Below are positions 7,518-16,393 of a DNA stretch of 55,948 nucleotides, in pieces. How positions within the stretch are numbered: position 1 is the first letter of the stretch; every line of letters begins with the position of its first letter. The position numbers were made by a program, and so were the translations under genes. Where the stretch lies: assembly GCA_022614915.1 (NCBI GenBank), contig JAKEHV010000338.1, forward strand, positions 1-55,948, in the 5' to 3' direction. A model generated the notes under the pieces. It was given only the letters and a program-made list of their open reading frames with translations, ran no database searches and was not told the origin of the DNA. This DNA comes from Gemmataceae bacterium (GTDB taxonomy: Bacteria > Planctomycetota > Planctomycetia > Gemmatales > Gemmataceae).

Positions 7518-8723
7518 ATGATTCCTTTCCCCACCAACACCGCCACCCGCGTCGGCATCAACATCCTGATCCTCTTGGGCTCCGTCGTTGCGCTGCGCCT
7601 GGGACAAACCGTCTTCATCCCCATCGTGATCGCGTTGCTTTTGGCGGCCGTCTTGGGCCCGGCGGCGGAATGGCTGCACGCTAAGCTCAAGATCCGCTGG
7701 ACACTGTCGTGCCTCACGGTGATTGTGGGATTATTGCTCTTGAACCTGTTCATCTTTATGGTGTTCGGCGTCGCCTTTGCGCGCATGGCCCAGCAGTTTC
7801 CAAGCACCGACAAGGAGATCATCAAGTATTTCAACGACTTTCGCGGCAAGCTGGAGCAAATCTGGCCTTGGCCGCTTGACGAAGAACTATTTCCTCTCGA
7901 TCCGAAGAGAGTCGAAGACATTCGCGCGTACGAGGTGCTTACCAAGGCCGCGCCGCAAATGCTGAAATGGACCGTTGACTACGTCGGCAACGGCCTGTGG
8001 CAGTGGATCCTCATCCTCTTCATTTTGCTGTTTCTGCTATTGGAAGGGAGGATGCTGACGCGGCGCGTCATCGCGATCTTTGGCCCCAGCGAAGAGGTGC
8101 GCGCCAAGGCCGGCGCGGTGCTTTTGGATATGGCCCAGCAAGTGCGCACGTATCTCGTGTGGCGGACCATCATCAACTTTGGCCTCGCCGTCGTCATCGG
8201 CGCTGTTTACCAATTTGCCGGCCTGCGCCAGGCGTGGACGTGGGCTATTCTTTTGGCCATTCTGAACTACGTTCCTTACCTGGGACCGCTCTTGGCGGGC
8301 GTGCCGCCTCTCCTCGATGCCTTTATTTTCGCCGACCCGGTCACCACCTTGGTCGTTGCCATACTGTACGGGGTCATCATCATTGTGGAAGGTTATTTGA
8401 TCGTGCCCTTGATCATGGGCCGCAGCATGGAGATGAACGCGACCACGGTGATGATCGCCTGCCTGTTTTGGGACCTGGTGTGGGGCATTGTCGGCTTGTT
8501 TTTGGCGATGCCGATCATGGCCGGCGTGAAAGCGGTGTGTTACCACGTGCCGGGTTGGCGTCCCTGGGCGAACTTGATGGGCACGGAGCATGAAGATGAA
8601 AGGCCGACGCCGGAGCAGCAAGACTTAAGCATCGAGCAGGTGATCGTGCAGGAGCCGGCGAAACCTGTGCCGCCCAACGGAGAATTGGAACCCAAGCCCC
8701 AGACAGAGAAGACGAGCGCCTAA
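7518..8723 (+). CDS. AI-2E family transporter (PerM/TqsA-like permease)
   Basis: This 401-residue polytopic membrane protein follows the AI-2E/PerM (DUF20) pattern: two N-terminal helices (VGINILILLGSVVAL, FIPIVIALLLAAVLGP), a third helix, a long extracytoplasmic domain (about residues 95-155), then a cluster of helices containing NYVPYLGPLLAGVPP, a conserved family block, and VVAILYGVIIIVEGYLIVPLIMGR. The last 50 residues are a charged, Pro/Glu-rich cytoplasmic tail. Family members export signalling molecules or exchange sodium for protons, so the substrate is not predictable. The ATG is two bases after the folD stop. Confidence 0.88.
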   Translation: MIPFPTNTATRVGINILILLGSVVALRLGQTVFIPIVIALLLAAVLGPAAEWLHAKLKIRWTLSCLTVIVGLLLLNLFIFMVFGVAFARMAQQFPSTDKEIIKYFNDFRGKLEQIWPWPLDEELFPLDPKRVEDIRAYEVLTKAAPQMLKWTVDYVGNGLWQWILILFILLFLLLEGRMLTRRVIAIFGPSEEVRAKAGAVLLDMAQQVRTYLVWRTIINFGLAVVIGAVYQFAGLRQAWTWAILLAILNYVPYLGPLLAGVPPLLDAFIFADPVTTLVVAILYGVIIIVEGYLIVPLIMGRSMEMNATTVMIACLFWDLVWGIVGLFLAMPIMAGVKAVCYHVPGWRPWANLMGTEHEDERPTPEQQDLSIEQVIVQEPAKPVPPNGELEPKPQTEKTSA

Positions 8724-8784
8724 CGTTTACGTTTCGCGCTCACTCCTTACTTCGGCGCGATGAAGCGAGCGCGAAACGTAAACG
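8724..8784. repeat. GTTTCGCGCTC palindrome, copy 1 (bidirectional terminator-like)
   Basis: Perfect 18-bp arms (CGTTTACGTTTCGCGCTC at 8724-8741 and its complement at 8767-8784) flank a 25-base loop. It fills the whole gap between two convergent stop codons, which suits a terminator for both genes. Related copies lie at 14077, 24984, 34379 and 49196. Confidence 0.8.
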
Positions 8785-8785
8785 A

Positions 8786-9790
8786 TCAGTCTTCAGTCTT
8801 TGACTTTGCGACCGCGACGTCGCTCGGCGCTAATGTAAGCTGGATGGTCAGCTCTTTGCCTTGGCGCATCACTGTCAAGTGCACCGTTTCGCCCGGCTTC
8901 TTGTCCCAAAGCGCACGTTCCACGTCGAAGGCGTTGCCGACGCGGCGTTCGCCGACCGCGAGGATTTCGTCGCCGCTGTGCACTTCCTTGTCGCCGTGTA
9001 CGGCGGCAACAAAGACGCGCTGGCGATCGCCTGATTCGCCGAGCACTTTTTCTTTGCAGGCCAGCCCGTGGAAAACGCCGGCGATCTTGAGGGCGCTCAG
9101 CTTTTCGCTGAGCACTTGTTTGACCGTGCCGGCGTTGATGGCGAAGGCGATGCCCTGAGCGCCGTCGCGCAGGGCCACGTTGATGCCGATCAGCTCGCCG
9201 TTGATGTTGAGGAGCGGGCCGCCGGAGTTGCCCGGATTGATGCTGGCGTCGGTTTGGATCAGTCCCGTCAGCGTTTCGCCCGAGGGCATCGAGATCTCGC
9301 GCTCCAAAGCGCTGATGATGCCGACGGACACCGTATTGCTGTAGCCGAACGGATGCCCGACCGCGATGACGGTTTCGCCGATCAGAAGATCGTCGGCCGG
9401 CGCCAACGGCAGGGCTTGCAGCTTCTTGGCAGACTGCACGCGCAAGACGGCGAGGTCGTACGCCGATTCGGTCAGCACGACCTCGGCTTTGCTTTCGGAC
9501 CCGTCCAAAAGCACTACCTTGACGCTGCGTGCCGAACCGACCACGTGGCGATTGGTGACGATGAAGCCGCGCTCGTCGAGGATGACCCCGGTTCCGACGA
9601 GGTCTTTGCCGCCGCTTTGGCGCGGCACTTTCACCGTGACGATGCTGTGTTTGGTTTTTTGAACGGCTTCGACGATGGGATTGCGCCGGGAATAGGGCGT
9701 TGCGCTCTTCTCTGTTGCGGCCCCAGCGTTGACCAGCGTTGCCAGCGCAAGCAATGCGCCGGCCCACGCGGACGGGATGGTGCGCCTCAT
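8786..9790 (-). CDS. secreted trypsin-like serine protease with PDZ domain (HtrA/DegP type)
   Basis: This 334-residue protein has a signal peptide (residues 1-24, ending NAGAA). A chymotrypsin-fold protease domain follows with the triad His82 (TNRHVV), Asp112 (YDLAVL) and Ser189 (NPGNSGGPL). A single C-terminal PDZ domain starts at about residue 240 and contains VHSGDEILAVGERRV. It would degrade or refold damaged envelope proteins. One PDZ domain makes it DegS-like in architecture, but there is no membrane anchor beyond the signal peptide. It is convergent with the permease gene across a palindromic repeat. Confidence 0.92.
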   Translation of the reverse strand: MRRTIPSAWAGALLALATLVNAGAATEKSATPYSRRNPIVEAVQKTKHSIVTVKVPRQSGGKDLVGTGVILDERGFIVTNRHVVGSARSVKVVLLDGSESKAEVVLTESAYDLAVLRVQSAKKLQALPLAPADDLLIGETVIAVGHPFGYSNTVSVGIISALEREISMPSGETLTGLIQTDASINPGNSGGPLLNINGELIGINVALRDGAQGIAFAINAGTVKQVLSEKLSALKIAGVFHGLACKEKVLGESGDRQRVFVAAVHGDKEVHSGDEILAVGERRVGNAFDVERALWDKKPGETVHLTVMRQGKELTIQLTLAPSDVAVAKSKTED

Positions 9791-9970
9791 TGTTCCGGTC
9801 CTTTCGGCAGCCTGGCGACCTCTCGACTTCCTAAAAGAGGCCCATGGCTTTCCGCCCCCGCCTCGCGACGGGTTTAGCTTTTCGAGGAATGTCTGTTCCG
9901 AGGGTTGAGCGGTGTGCTCAGTGGAACCATAGCACGAAAAAAGGGCCGGTTAGGCGGCAAAAGCCGATTT

Positions 9971-11011
9971 TCAGCCGGCGGCCTCAAAAGGGATTGGCGG
10001 CATGGAGAAGTAGATGCACTTATTGCGGCCGGTGTTTTTGGCCTCTGCCAAGGCGGCGGCGGCGGTGTGTTTCATTTGATCGTATTCGGATTCGACTCCG
10101 TCCTCGGCGACCGCGAAGCCGATGCTGACACGCACCGGGATGGTTTCTCCCTTGTAGGTGAATTCAGTATTCTCGACCGTGGTGCGAATGCGCTCCCCGA
10201 GCACCAGGGCGCCTTCCATGTTGGTTTCCGGGGCAATCACCATGAACTCTTCGCCGCCGATGCGTCCCAACAAGTCGACGGTGCGGAGCGAGCCGCCCAG
10301 CGATTTCGTCAAGTCGATAAGCACTTTGTCGCCGCCCGGCAGCAAATAACGGGCGTTGATTTCCTTGAAATGGTCCACATCAATGAGGCCCATGGTGAGC
10401 GAGCTGGGATAACGTTCGCGGCGGCGCAGCTCGCGCTCGGCCAGTCGATCCATGGCGCGGCGATTGGGCAAGCCGGTCAAAGGATCGGTTAGCGCTAGCT
10501 TTTCCAGCATCTTGTTCTTTTGTTCCAGCTCGTGATTGGTTTCCTCAAGCTCTTTGGTGCGCTGGGCGACGCGTTTTTCCAATTCCAGGTTGAGTTGCCG
10601 CAATTGGTCCAAGAGTTGTTCGTGACTGCGTTCCAGCATGAAAGTGCGCGCGGCGTTGCGCAGGGTTTCCAGGAGTTCCGCCGTGCGCCACGGCTTGAAC
10701 AAGTAACGATAAATCTGGGCCCGGTTGATGGCGTCGACCGCCTCTTCCAATTCGGCGAAACCGGTCATCAAGAGACGGACCGTTTTGGGGTAATTGCGGC
10801 GTACCCATTCCAGAAACTGCACGCCGCTCATCCGCGGCATCTTCTGGTCGGTGAGAACCAAGTCGATGTCGCGCTGCTCGAAGATTCGTTGCGCAGTCTC
10901 GCCGCCGTCCGCGGTGAGGACCTCGAACTCAGAGCCTAAAAGGGCCGACAGGGTGGACAGGATGTAAGGCTCGTCATCCACCACCAAGAGGGAACATCGA
11001 TACTTGGCCAC
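9971..11011 (-). CDS. response regulator with diguanylate cyclase output (REC-GGDEF)
   Basis: In this 346-residue protein, residues 5-120 are a receiver domain with acidic pocket D12/D13, phosphoacceptor Asp55 (LVLTD) and Lys106. The TGFAELEEAVDAIN segment resembles RpfG/HD-GYP-type receivers. Residues 128-172 form a heptad coiled coil, and 173-335 a GGDEF domain. The active-site loop is GGEEF (252-256), which is active in known enzymes, and an RTVD product-inhibition site lies exactly five residues before it (243-246). It should make cyclic di-GMP when phosphorylated. No histidine kinase adjoins it. Confidence 0.93.
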   Translation of the reverse strand: MAKYRCSLLVVDDEPYILSTLSALLGSEFEVLTADGGETAQRIFEQRDIDLVLTDQKMPRMSGVQFLEWVRRNYPKTVRLLMTGFAELEEAVDAINRAQIYRYLFKPWRTAELLETLRNAARTFMLERSHEQLLDQLRQLNLELEKRVAQRTKELEETNHELEQKNKMLEKLALTDPLTGLPNRRAMDRLAERELRRRERYPSSLTMGLIDVDHFKEINARYLLPGGDKVLIDLTKSLGGSLRTVDLLGRIGGEEFMVIAPETNMEGALVLGERIRTTVENTEFTYKGETIPVRVSIGFAVAEDGVESEYDQMKHTAAAALAEAKNTGRNKCIYFSMPPIPFEAAG

Positions 11012-11196
11012 TTCGACGTCTCAAGGGATGGCCGGGGCGCAGGGGTTCAACGAGCGCACTTCAGCGCATCGTGCTTTTCAAGTATTAGCTTATTTCTCAA
11101 CCAAGGGCAATTTTCCCACGATTGATTCACCAAGATAACACAAAAAACCTCATTCCCGTTTAGCGTTCGCAGACTGGGCCACAGAGGACGCGACCA

Positions 11197-12174
11197 TCAA
11201 ACGGCACGCCGCGCCCAGCGCATTTTGGCCGATCGGGAACGCGGATTGGAAGACTTTTCCGCAAAGTCCGCACTCATCGGCTCTTGCGACATTTCTGCAT
11301 AAATGCCTTTGGCGGCATCTTCGCGAAAGGCCCTCTTAATCAATCGGTCCTCCCCGCTGTGAAAACCGATAATGGCAACGCAAGCCCTTGGCTTTAAGCA
11401 AGATGGAGCGACACGGAGCAAATTGCCCAGGTTCCCCAATTCCCGGTTCACCAAGATTCGCAACGTTTGAAACAGCTGTGCCGCCGGGTGCGTTTGCCAG
11501 CGTCGCTTTTCCTGTCGCAAACGCCAACTGGTCTTACCAAAAAAGCGCAGCACAAAGTCGGCGAGCTGACGCGTGCGTATGAATTTCTCCCGCGCCCGCG
11601 CTTCGCAAATCGCTGCCGCCAGCGCTGCGCCATTGGCATGATCGCCCAGCTCGGCCAGCGCATGCCGTAAGTCCATTTCCGAGATTCTGCCCAAGAGCTG
11701 CGCCGCCGTTTGGCCGTGCGATCGGTCCATGCGCATGTCGAGCGGGCCGTCGCGCATATAAGAAAACCCACGCTCGGCGTCGTCCACCTGCATGCTGGAC
11801 ATGCCGAGATCCGCGAGTATGCCGTCCACATGGACAATGTCCAACTGGGCAAGCACAGTCTCCAACGAGGCGAAATTGCCATGGATGAGCCGAAACGGAT
11901 ACCCCACCGCCTGCAAACGCGCGCGCGCCTTGGGCAGGTTGTCAGCGTCCCAGTCGATGCCGATCAGCAATCCGCCAGGCCCGACACGGTGCAGCAATTC
12001 GACGGCATGGCCGGCAAAACCGATGGTGCAATCGACGAAAACTTGACCTGGTTTTGCGTCGAGCACGCGCAAGACCTGCTGCACAAGCACGGGCCGGTGT
12101 TCACCGGCCGGCGTGCCGCGCGGCAACCTTTTGGCACGGCCGGCACTGGGTTTGCGAGTCCGTTTCTTTGACAA
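11197..12174 (-). CDS. rsmH: 16S rRNA (cytosine(1402)-N4)-methyltransferase RsmH
   Basis: This 325-residue SAM-dependent methyltransferase methylates N4 of C1402 in the ribosomal P site. Family features are EHRPVLVQQVLRVL, VDCTIGFAGHAVELL (SAM loop; commonly GxGGHS, here GFAGHA), IGIDWDADNL, DGILADLGMSSMQVDDAERGFSYMRDGPLDMRMD, and CVAIIGFHSGEDRLIKRAFRE. The N-terminus is extended and very basic (KKRTRKPSAGRAKR). In most bacteria this gene heads the mraZ-rsmH-ftsL division cluster. Here it is isolated, in line with Planctomycetes lacking FtsZ and a complete dcw cluster. Confidence 0.95.
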   Translation of the reverse strand: MSKKRTRKPSAGRAKRLPRGTPAGEHRPVLVQQVLRVLDAKPGQVFVDCTIGFAGHAVELLHRVGPGGLLIGIDWDADNLPKARARLQAVGYPFRLIHGNFASLETVLAQLDIVHVDGILADLGMSSMQVDDAERGFSYMRDGPLDMRMDRSHGQTAAQLLGRISEMDLRHALAELGDHANGAALAAAICEARAREKFIRTRQLADFVLRFFGKTSWRLRQEKRRWQTHPAAQLFQTLRILVNRELGNLGNLLRVAPSCLKPRACVAIIGFHSGEDRLIKRAFREDAAKGIYAEMSQEPMSADFAEKSSNPRSRSAKMRWARRAV

Positions 12175-12254
12175 TGCCTTGTCACCTTCCCTTTCGCGAG
12201 GGATAATGAATTAGTGCGTAGGTCGAGGGACCGTAAACAAGAAGGGACGTTCTC

Positions 12255-12806
12255 ATGAGTGTGAAACGCTTTGCCTTAGTGTCTGGTTTGGCCTCCTTGT
12301 TGTTCGCGTCCGCGGCCAGCGCTCAAGTGTTCGTGCGGGCGCCGTTCGTGCGCGTACAAGTCGGCGGCCCCGGCGTCTATGTCCGCGCTCCCTTCGTCAA
12401 CATGTTCGTTCCCAGCTATTATCCGCCGCCATCCGGGCCGGTCTACCTGGCGCCGCAGTCGCGGCTCTTCGTGCCGCCCACGCAGACGGAGCCGCCGGTA
12501 GTGCAGCCCGACGCGAAACCGCCGCAGCCTGTGCCTGGCGAGGCCCCGCCGGCCCCGCTCCCCCAAGCAAACGGCGCGATGACCCTCGAACAGTTCGCCA
12601 AATCATTCCAGGCTAAGCCTGGAAATTACGAGGTGACGCTGCTCAATCCGGTCAACAATCAGCCGACCACGGTCCGGTTTACTTTGCTGGACGGTTCGCC
12701 GCGCCGGGTGCACGTGCGCCGTAACGAGATCGAGTTCGACTACGGCATCCGCCGCTTCGTCCGCATTCAGTTCGATCTGGACGGAGCAATAGTCGTTGCA
12801 CGTTGA
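12255..12806 (+). CDS. secreted proline-rich hypothetical protein
   Basis: This 183-residue protein has a clean signal peptide (residues 1-23, ending ASAQ). Next come two copies of a VRAPFV motif (VFVRAPFVRVQVGGP and VYVRAPFVNMFVP), then a Pro-rich linker (about residues 60-110). The C-terminal 75-residue domain (MTLEQFAKSF...YEVTLLNPVNNQPTTVRFTLLDGSPRRVHVRRNEIEFDYG) is probably all-beta. This layout is common in planctomycetal secreted proteins of unknown function. AGAAGGGACG lies before the ATG. Confidence 0.8.
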   Translation: MSVKRFALVSGLASLLFASAASAQVFVRAPFVRVQVGGPGVYVRAPFVNMFVPSYYPPPSGPVYLAPQSRLFVPPTQTEPPVVQPDAKPPQPVPGEAPPAPLPQANGAMTLEQFAKSFQAKPGNYEVTLLNPVNNQPTTVRFTLLDGSPRRVHVRRNEIEFDYGIRRFVRIQFDLDGAIVVAR

Positions 12807-12923
12807 TCCGTCTCGAACAATCGTCAGAGGGTAGGCTGGGACATCCAGCCTGCCCTTTTTCTATGCGCACGAGTCATTCCTATAATGTCTGGAACGACTC
12901 GGAAACAGAAAGGCGTCCCGTTC

Positions 12924-14063
12924 ATGAAGTTTCGTCTCTTGACCCCCGGTCCAACTCCAGTGCCCGAGGAAACGCTGCTCGAGCTCGCCAAGCCGGTCCA
13001 GTTTCACCGCACGCCCGAGTTCCGGCAGCTCTTGGCCGAAATCCTTCGGGACCTGCAGACAGTGTATTGCACGAAAAACTCGGTGATTCCGCTCACCAGT
13101 TCCGGCACGGGCGCCCTCGAAGCGGCCTTGGTCAACAGCGTGCCGGCGGGGAAGAAAGTGATCTGCCTCATCGCCGGCCGCTTTGGCGAACGCTGGAAGA
13201 ACATTTGCAAAGCCTTCGGTCTTGAAGCGATCAACGTGACCGTCCCCTACGGCCAAGCAGTGCAGCCGGATCAGCTCAAGCGTGCGTTGGCGGATCACCC
13301 GGACGCGGCGGCCGTCTGCTCGACCTTGAGCGAAACGTCCACCGGCGTCGGCCACGACATCGCGGCTTTCGGCAAGATCGTCGCCCAGACGCCGGCGCTC
13401 TTGCTCGTGGACGCGGTCAGCGGCCTTGGCGCGATGGAGTGCCGGGTCGATGACTGGAACATCGACTTGTGCTGCACCGGCTCGCAGAAGGCGCTTATGT
13501 TGCCGCCGGGCCTGGCATTCGTGTCGGTGAGCGCCAAGGCCTGGCAAGCGATCGACAAAAACGAAGCGCCACGCGCCTTCTATTTCGATCTCAAGAAGGC
13601 GCGCAAAAACTTGGAGAATAACGACACGCCTTACACACCGGCGCACACGCTGGTGCGTGCCCTGCGTGTTTCGCTGAAAAAGATCATCGCCGAAGGGATG
13701 GAGAACATCTGGAAGCGGCAAGCACGCACCGCCCAGGCCGCGCGTGCAGGGTTTCAGGCGCTGGGTCTGGAAATCTTCGCCAACCCTCCAAACAACGCAT
13801 TAACGGTAGTGAAAAGCCCGCCCGGCATCGACAGCACCGTCCTTTTGTCCAAGCTCGAGAAACAGTACGGCCTGAAGCTCGCCAACGGCCAGGACGAGCT
13901 CAAAGGCAAGATTTTCCGCTTGGCGCACATGGGCTACATCGACATGTTCGACATTCTGGCAGCCATCGCCGGCGTCGAGTTGGTGCTGAGGGAATTGGGC
14001 CATCCCGGCGAGCTCGGCAAGGGCCTGGCCGCGGCGCAGAAGGTGTTCGCCGCCAATGACTGA
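12924..14063 (+). CDS. class V PLP aminotransferase (alanine/serine-glyoxylate or phosphoserine type)
   Basis: This 379-residue fold-type I PLP enzyme shows the family start LLTPGPTPVPEE, a TSSGTGALEAALVN phosphate-binding turn (about residues 63-76), LLLVDAVSGLGAMEC with the PLP-contacting Asp, and the internal aldimine lysine in CTGSQKALMLPPG. The family covers serine-glyoxylate aminotransferase and the archaeal-type phosphoserine aminotransferase. Being directly upstream of serA, it plausibly makes phosphoserine from phosphohydroxypyruvate; that is context-based inference. The frame opens at 12885, but the MKFRLLTPGP start at 12924 matches the family. Confidence 0.85.
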   Translation: MKFRLLTPGPTPVPEETLLELAKPVQFHRTPEFRQLLAEILRDLQTVYCTKNSVIPLTSSGTGALEAALVNSVPAGKKVICLIAGRFGERWKNICKAFGLEAINVTVPYGQAVQPDQLKRALADHPDAAAVCSTLSETSTGVGHDIAAFGKIVAQTPALLLVDAVSGLGAMECRVDDWNIDLCCTGSQKALMLPPGLAFVSVSAKAWQAIDKNEAPRAFYFDLKKARKNLENNDTPYTPAHTLVRALRVSLKKIIAEGMENIWKRQARTAQAARAGFQALGLEIFANPPNNALTVVKSPPGIDSTVLLSKLEKQYGLKLANGQDELKGKIFRLAHMGYIDMFDILAAIAGVELVLRELGHPGELGKGLAAAQKVFAAND

Positions 14064-14076
14064 ACTTGGCAATTGC

Positions 14077-14126
14077 CGCTCGCGTTTCGCGCTCGCAGGG
14101 CACGCAGCGAGCGCGAAACGCAAGCG
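14077..14126. repeat. GTTTCGCGCTC palindrome, copy 2
   Basis: Arms of 20 bases (14077-14096 and 14107-14126) are complementary with one mismatch around a 10-base loop. It sits between the aminotransferase stop and the serA start, so it may reduce read-through or stabilise the upstream transcript. Confidence 0.7.
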
Positions 14127-14143
14127 AGAAACCGAAAGCATAC

Positions 14144-15763
14144 ATGCCCCGCGTCTTCATCAGCGACAAACTGGAAGCGAACGGCCTGGACCTCTTAGAG
14201 CGCGCCGGTCTGGAATTGGACAATCGGCCCGGCCTCAAGGACGCCGCGCTCGGGGATGCCATCCAAAAAGCCGAAGGCATGATCGTCCGCAGCGGCACCA
14301 AGGTGACCGCGGAGCTGTTGGAGAATCCCGGCAAGCTGCGGGCCATCGTCCGCGCCGGCGTGGGCGTGGACAACATCGACGTCGCCGCCGCCACCCGCAA
14401 GGGCATCGTCGTCATGAACACGCCAGGCGGCAACACGGTCAGCACCGCCGAGCACACCATCACGATGCTCATGTCCCTGGCCCGGCACATTCCCGCCGCC
14501 GATGCCAGCCTGCACGCCAAGAAATGGGACCGCTCCAAGTTCGTCGGAACCCAGCTCGCCGGCAAGTCGCTCGGCATCGTCGGCCTGGGACGCATCGGCC
14601 GCGAGGTCGCCCGCCGTGCCGCCGGCCTGGACATGAAGGTCGTCGGCTTCGATCCTTTCCTGACCGCCGACCGCGCCGCCCAGCTCGGCATCGAAGCTGT
14701 CCCCGATTTGGCGTCGTTGTTGCCGCGCGTCGATTTCCTGACAGTGCACACGCCGTTGACGCCCGAGACGACCAACCTCATCGGCGCCAAAGAGATCGCT
14801 CAGATGCGAACGGGCGCCCGCATTCTCAACTGCGCCCGCGGCGGCATCGTGAACGAGGAAGCCCTCGCCGAAGCGCTCAAGTCCGGCCAACTTGCCGGCG
14901 CGGCGCTCGACGTATTCGTGGAGGAGCCGCCTTCTCCCGATCATCCGCTCCTGGCCCTGTCCAATGTCGTCGTCACGCCGCACCTGGGCGCCGCCACGGT
15001 CGAAGCCCAAGAATCGGTCGCACTGGAAGCGGCTCAGCTTTTGGTCGACTATCTCACCAAAGGCGTTATCGGCTTTGCGGTCAACATGGCCGCTGTCGAT
15101 CGCACGGAACTGAACGAAGTGCGGCTCTATGTGGACATGGCCCGCCGGCTCGGACTTTTGCACGCGCAGATGTGCCAGGGGACGATCAAAAAAGCCGACA
15201 TCACCTATCGGGGTGAAGTCGCCCGCCGCAGCACCAGGCTCATCACGGCGGCGTTCGCGGCAGGCCTGTTGGAAAAGCACCTCGACCAGGGCGTCAACAT
15301 TGTCAACGCCGAGCTGTTGGCCCGCGAGCGCGGCATCGAGATCGCGGAGCAATCAAATCCCAAGAAGGGCGACTTCAGCACGCTCATCCGCATCGACGTC
15401 GCCACCGACAAAAAGACCTACACCGCCGCCGGTACGCTCTTCGGCAACCAGTTCTTGCGCCTGGTCACGCTCGGCCCCTACCACCTCGATGCACACATGG
15501 ACGGCATCCTCCTCATTTTCACGCACCGCGACGTGCCCGGCCTCATCGGCTTCATCGGCACCATCTTCGGCAAGCACCACGTCAACATCGCGCAGATGAA
15601 CGTGGGCCGGCAAATGGCGGGCGGCGAAGCCATCGCTGTCCTCAATCTGGACAATCCGCCGCCGCCGGAAGCCCTGGAAGAAGTCCGCTGCCATCCGCAA
15701 ATCAGCAGCCTGTCGGTGGTGAAGTTGCCGCCGCCGGGGGAGATGCCGCCGTGGTTTGGCTAA
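14144..15763 (+). CDS. serA: D-3-phosphoglycerate dehydrogenase
   Basis: This 539-residue enzyme is the length of the long SerA class with an extra intervening domain and a C-terminal ACT domain. It oxidises 3-phosphoglycerate, the first step of serine synthesis. Visible are RAGVGVDNIDV, NAD-binding GIVGLGRIGREVARR, NCARGGIVNEEAL with the substrate Arg, and VTPHLGAATVEAQ with the catalytic His. The ACT domain lies at about residues 455-530 (ILLIFTHRDVPGLIGFIGTIFGKHHVNIAQMNVGR), implying serine feedback inhibition. The start at 14144 (MPRVFISDKL) is preferred over the 14066 extension, which reads through the palindromic repeat. Confidence 0.96.
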   Translation: MPRVFISDKLEANGLDLLERAGLELDNRPGLKDAALGDAIQKAEGMIVRSGTKVTAELLENPGKLRAIVRAGVGVDNIDVAAATRKGIVVMNTPGGNTVSTAEHTITMLMSLARHIPAADASLHAKKWDRSKFVGTQLAGKSLGIVGLGRIGREVARRAAGLDMKVVGFDPFLTADRAAQLGIEAVPDLASLLPRVDFLTVHTPLTPETTNLIGAKEIAQMRTGARILNCARGGIVNEEALAEALKSGQLAGAALDVFVEEPPSPDHPLLALSNVVVTPHLGAATVEAQESVALEAAQLLVDYLTKGVIGFAVNMAAVDRTELNEVRLYVDMARRLGLLHAQMCQGTIKKADITYRGEVARRSTRLITAAFAAGLLEKHLDQGVNIVNAELLARERGIEIAEQSNPKKGDFSTLIRIDVATDKKTYTAAGTLFGNQFLRLVTLGPYHLDAHMDGILLIFTHRDVPGLIGFIGTIFGKHHVNIAQMNVGRQMAGGEAIAVLNLDNPPPPEALEEVRCHPQISSLSVVKLPPPGEMPPWFG

Positions 15764-16104
15764 TTGGATGCGTCAACTAGTTTGTTAACGATCACTAACA
15801 ATTGCGTGATGAAGGAACGGTCCTTGACGCCGTTGCTTGCGTTTTGGGAACCACACTTCAAATAGCAAAAAACTGAAAAGTGACGTGAGAATCTGCAACT
15901 CCATGCGAACAAGGAAGTTGCATCAGTTAATGGCCCCCAACTTTTCAGATTGGTGCATAGGAGCAAATGTGAAAAGTCGCCTCGGTTGCCAGTACCCGGT
16001 AGGCTGTACTCGATACCGAATTAGAATCCGTATCGATCCTAATCACGACTACACAGTCTCAAAGTGCTGGCCCGGCCGCGGGTTTCGTCGTTTGGCGGCA
16101 TTAT
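15764..16104. other. intergenic region, AT-rich, no gene supported
   Basis: These 341 bases are clearly richer in A and T than the surroundings. Open frames exist on both strands, but they have no ribosome-binding site and read as unstructured. A GTTAACGATCACTAAC near-palindrome lies just after serA, at about 15784-15799. Nothing else is recognisable. The shift in composition may mark inserted or decaying DNA. Confidence 0.35.
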
Positions 16105-16140
16105 TCCGGCGATCACCAAATGTCCGGCGATCACCAAATG
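16105..16140 (+). repeat. 18-bp tandem duplication carrying two in-frame ATGs
   Basis: The 18-mer TCCGGCGATCACCAAATG occurs twice back to back at 16105-16122 and 16123-16140. Each copy ends in an ATG and the unit is six codons long, so the downstream frame has two alternative starts, at 16120 and 16138. Confidence 0.8.
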
Positions 16141-16347
16141 TCCAGAAGACTGATCATCTGGGGAGTTGTTACAAGCGCTTGCCTTGGCGTCATCGTTGCA
16201 ATCGCCCTGTGGGCATACACGGAAAAGCAACCGATTCCTCCGCCCGGCGTTCGGTGTTACGCCAACGAAACCGGAACCAGCACCGCCAAGGCATGCGAAC
16301 CGCCAGGCAACTTGACGCTCCGGCATGCTGGCGCCGTGCCGAACTGA
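16120..16347 (+). CDS. small single-helix membrane protein
   Basis: This 75-residue ORF (69 from the second ATG at 16138) has a hydrophobic helix at residues 10-28 (LIIWGVVTSACLGVIVAIALW), then a short extracytoplasmic tail with two cysteines. It precedes another small one-helix gene by 46 bases. No strong ribosome-binding site is visible, perhaps because the 18-bp duplication disrupted it. I recognise no family. Confidence 0.45.
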   Translation: MSGDHQMSRRLIIWGVVTSACLGVIVAIALWAYTEKQPIPPPGVRCYANETGTSTAKACEPPGNLTLRHAGAVPN

Positions 16348-16393
16348 CAAACGGTCCAGTCAAATAACTTCTTCCAAACCTTCGGAGGTCGCT

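Noticed and set aside
14056-15216. 386-residue plus-strand frame overlapping serA in another phase
   Set aside because: It is Arg/Pro/His-rich, typical of an out-of-phase reading of GC-rich DNA.
14195-15352. 385-residue minus-strand frame opposite serA
   Set aside because: The plus strand encodes a full, motif-complete SerA; the antisense frame shows no domain.
12924-15763. Aminotransferase plus serA as a serine-cycle methylotrophy cluster
   Set aside because: No hydroxypyruvate reductase, glycerate kinase or malyl-CoA genes adjoin; plain serine synthesis is enough.
15837-16367. 176-residue plus-strand frame across the AT-rich gap
   Set aside because: No ribosome-binding site, mixed composition, and it overlaps the better supported small membrane gene in another frame.
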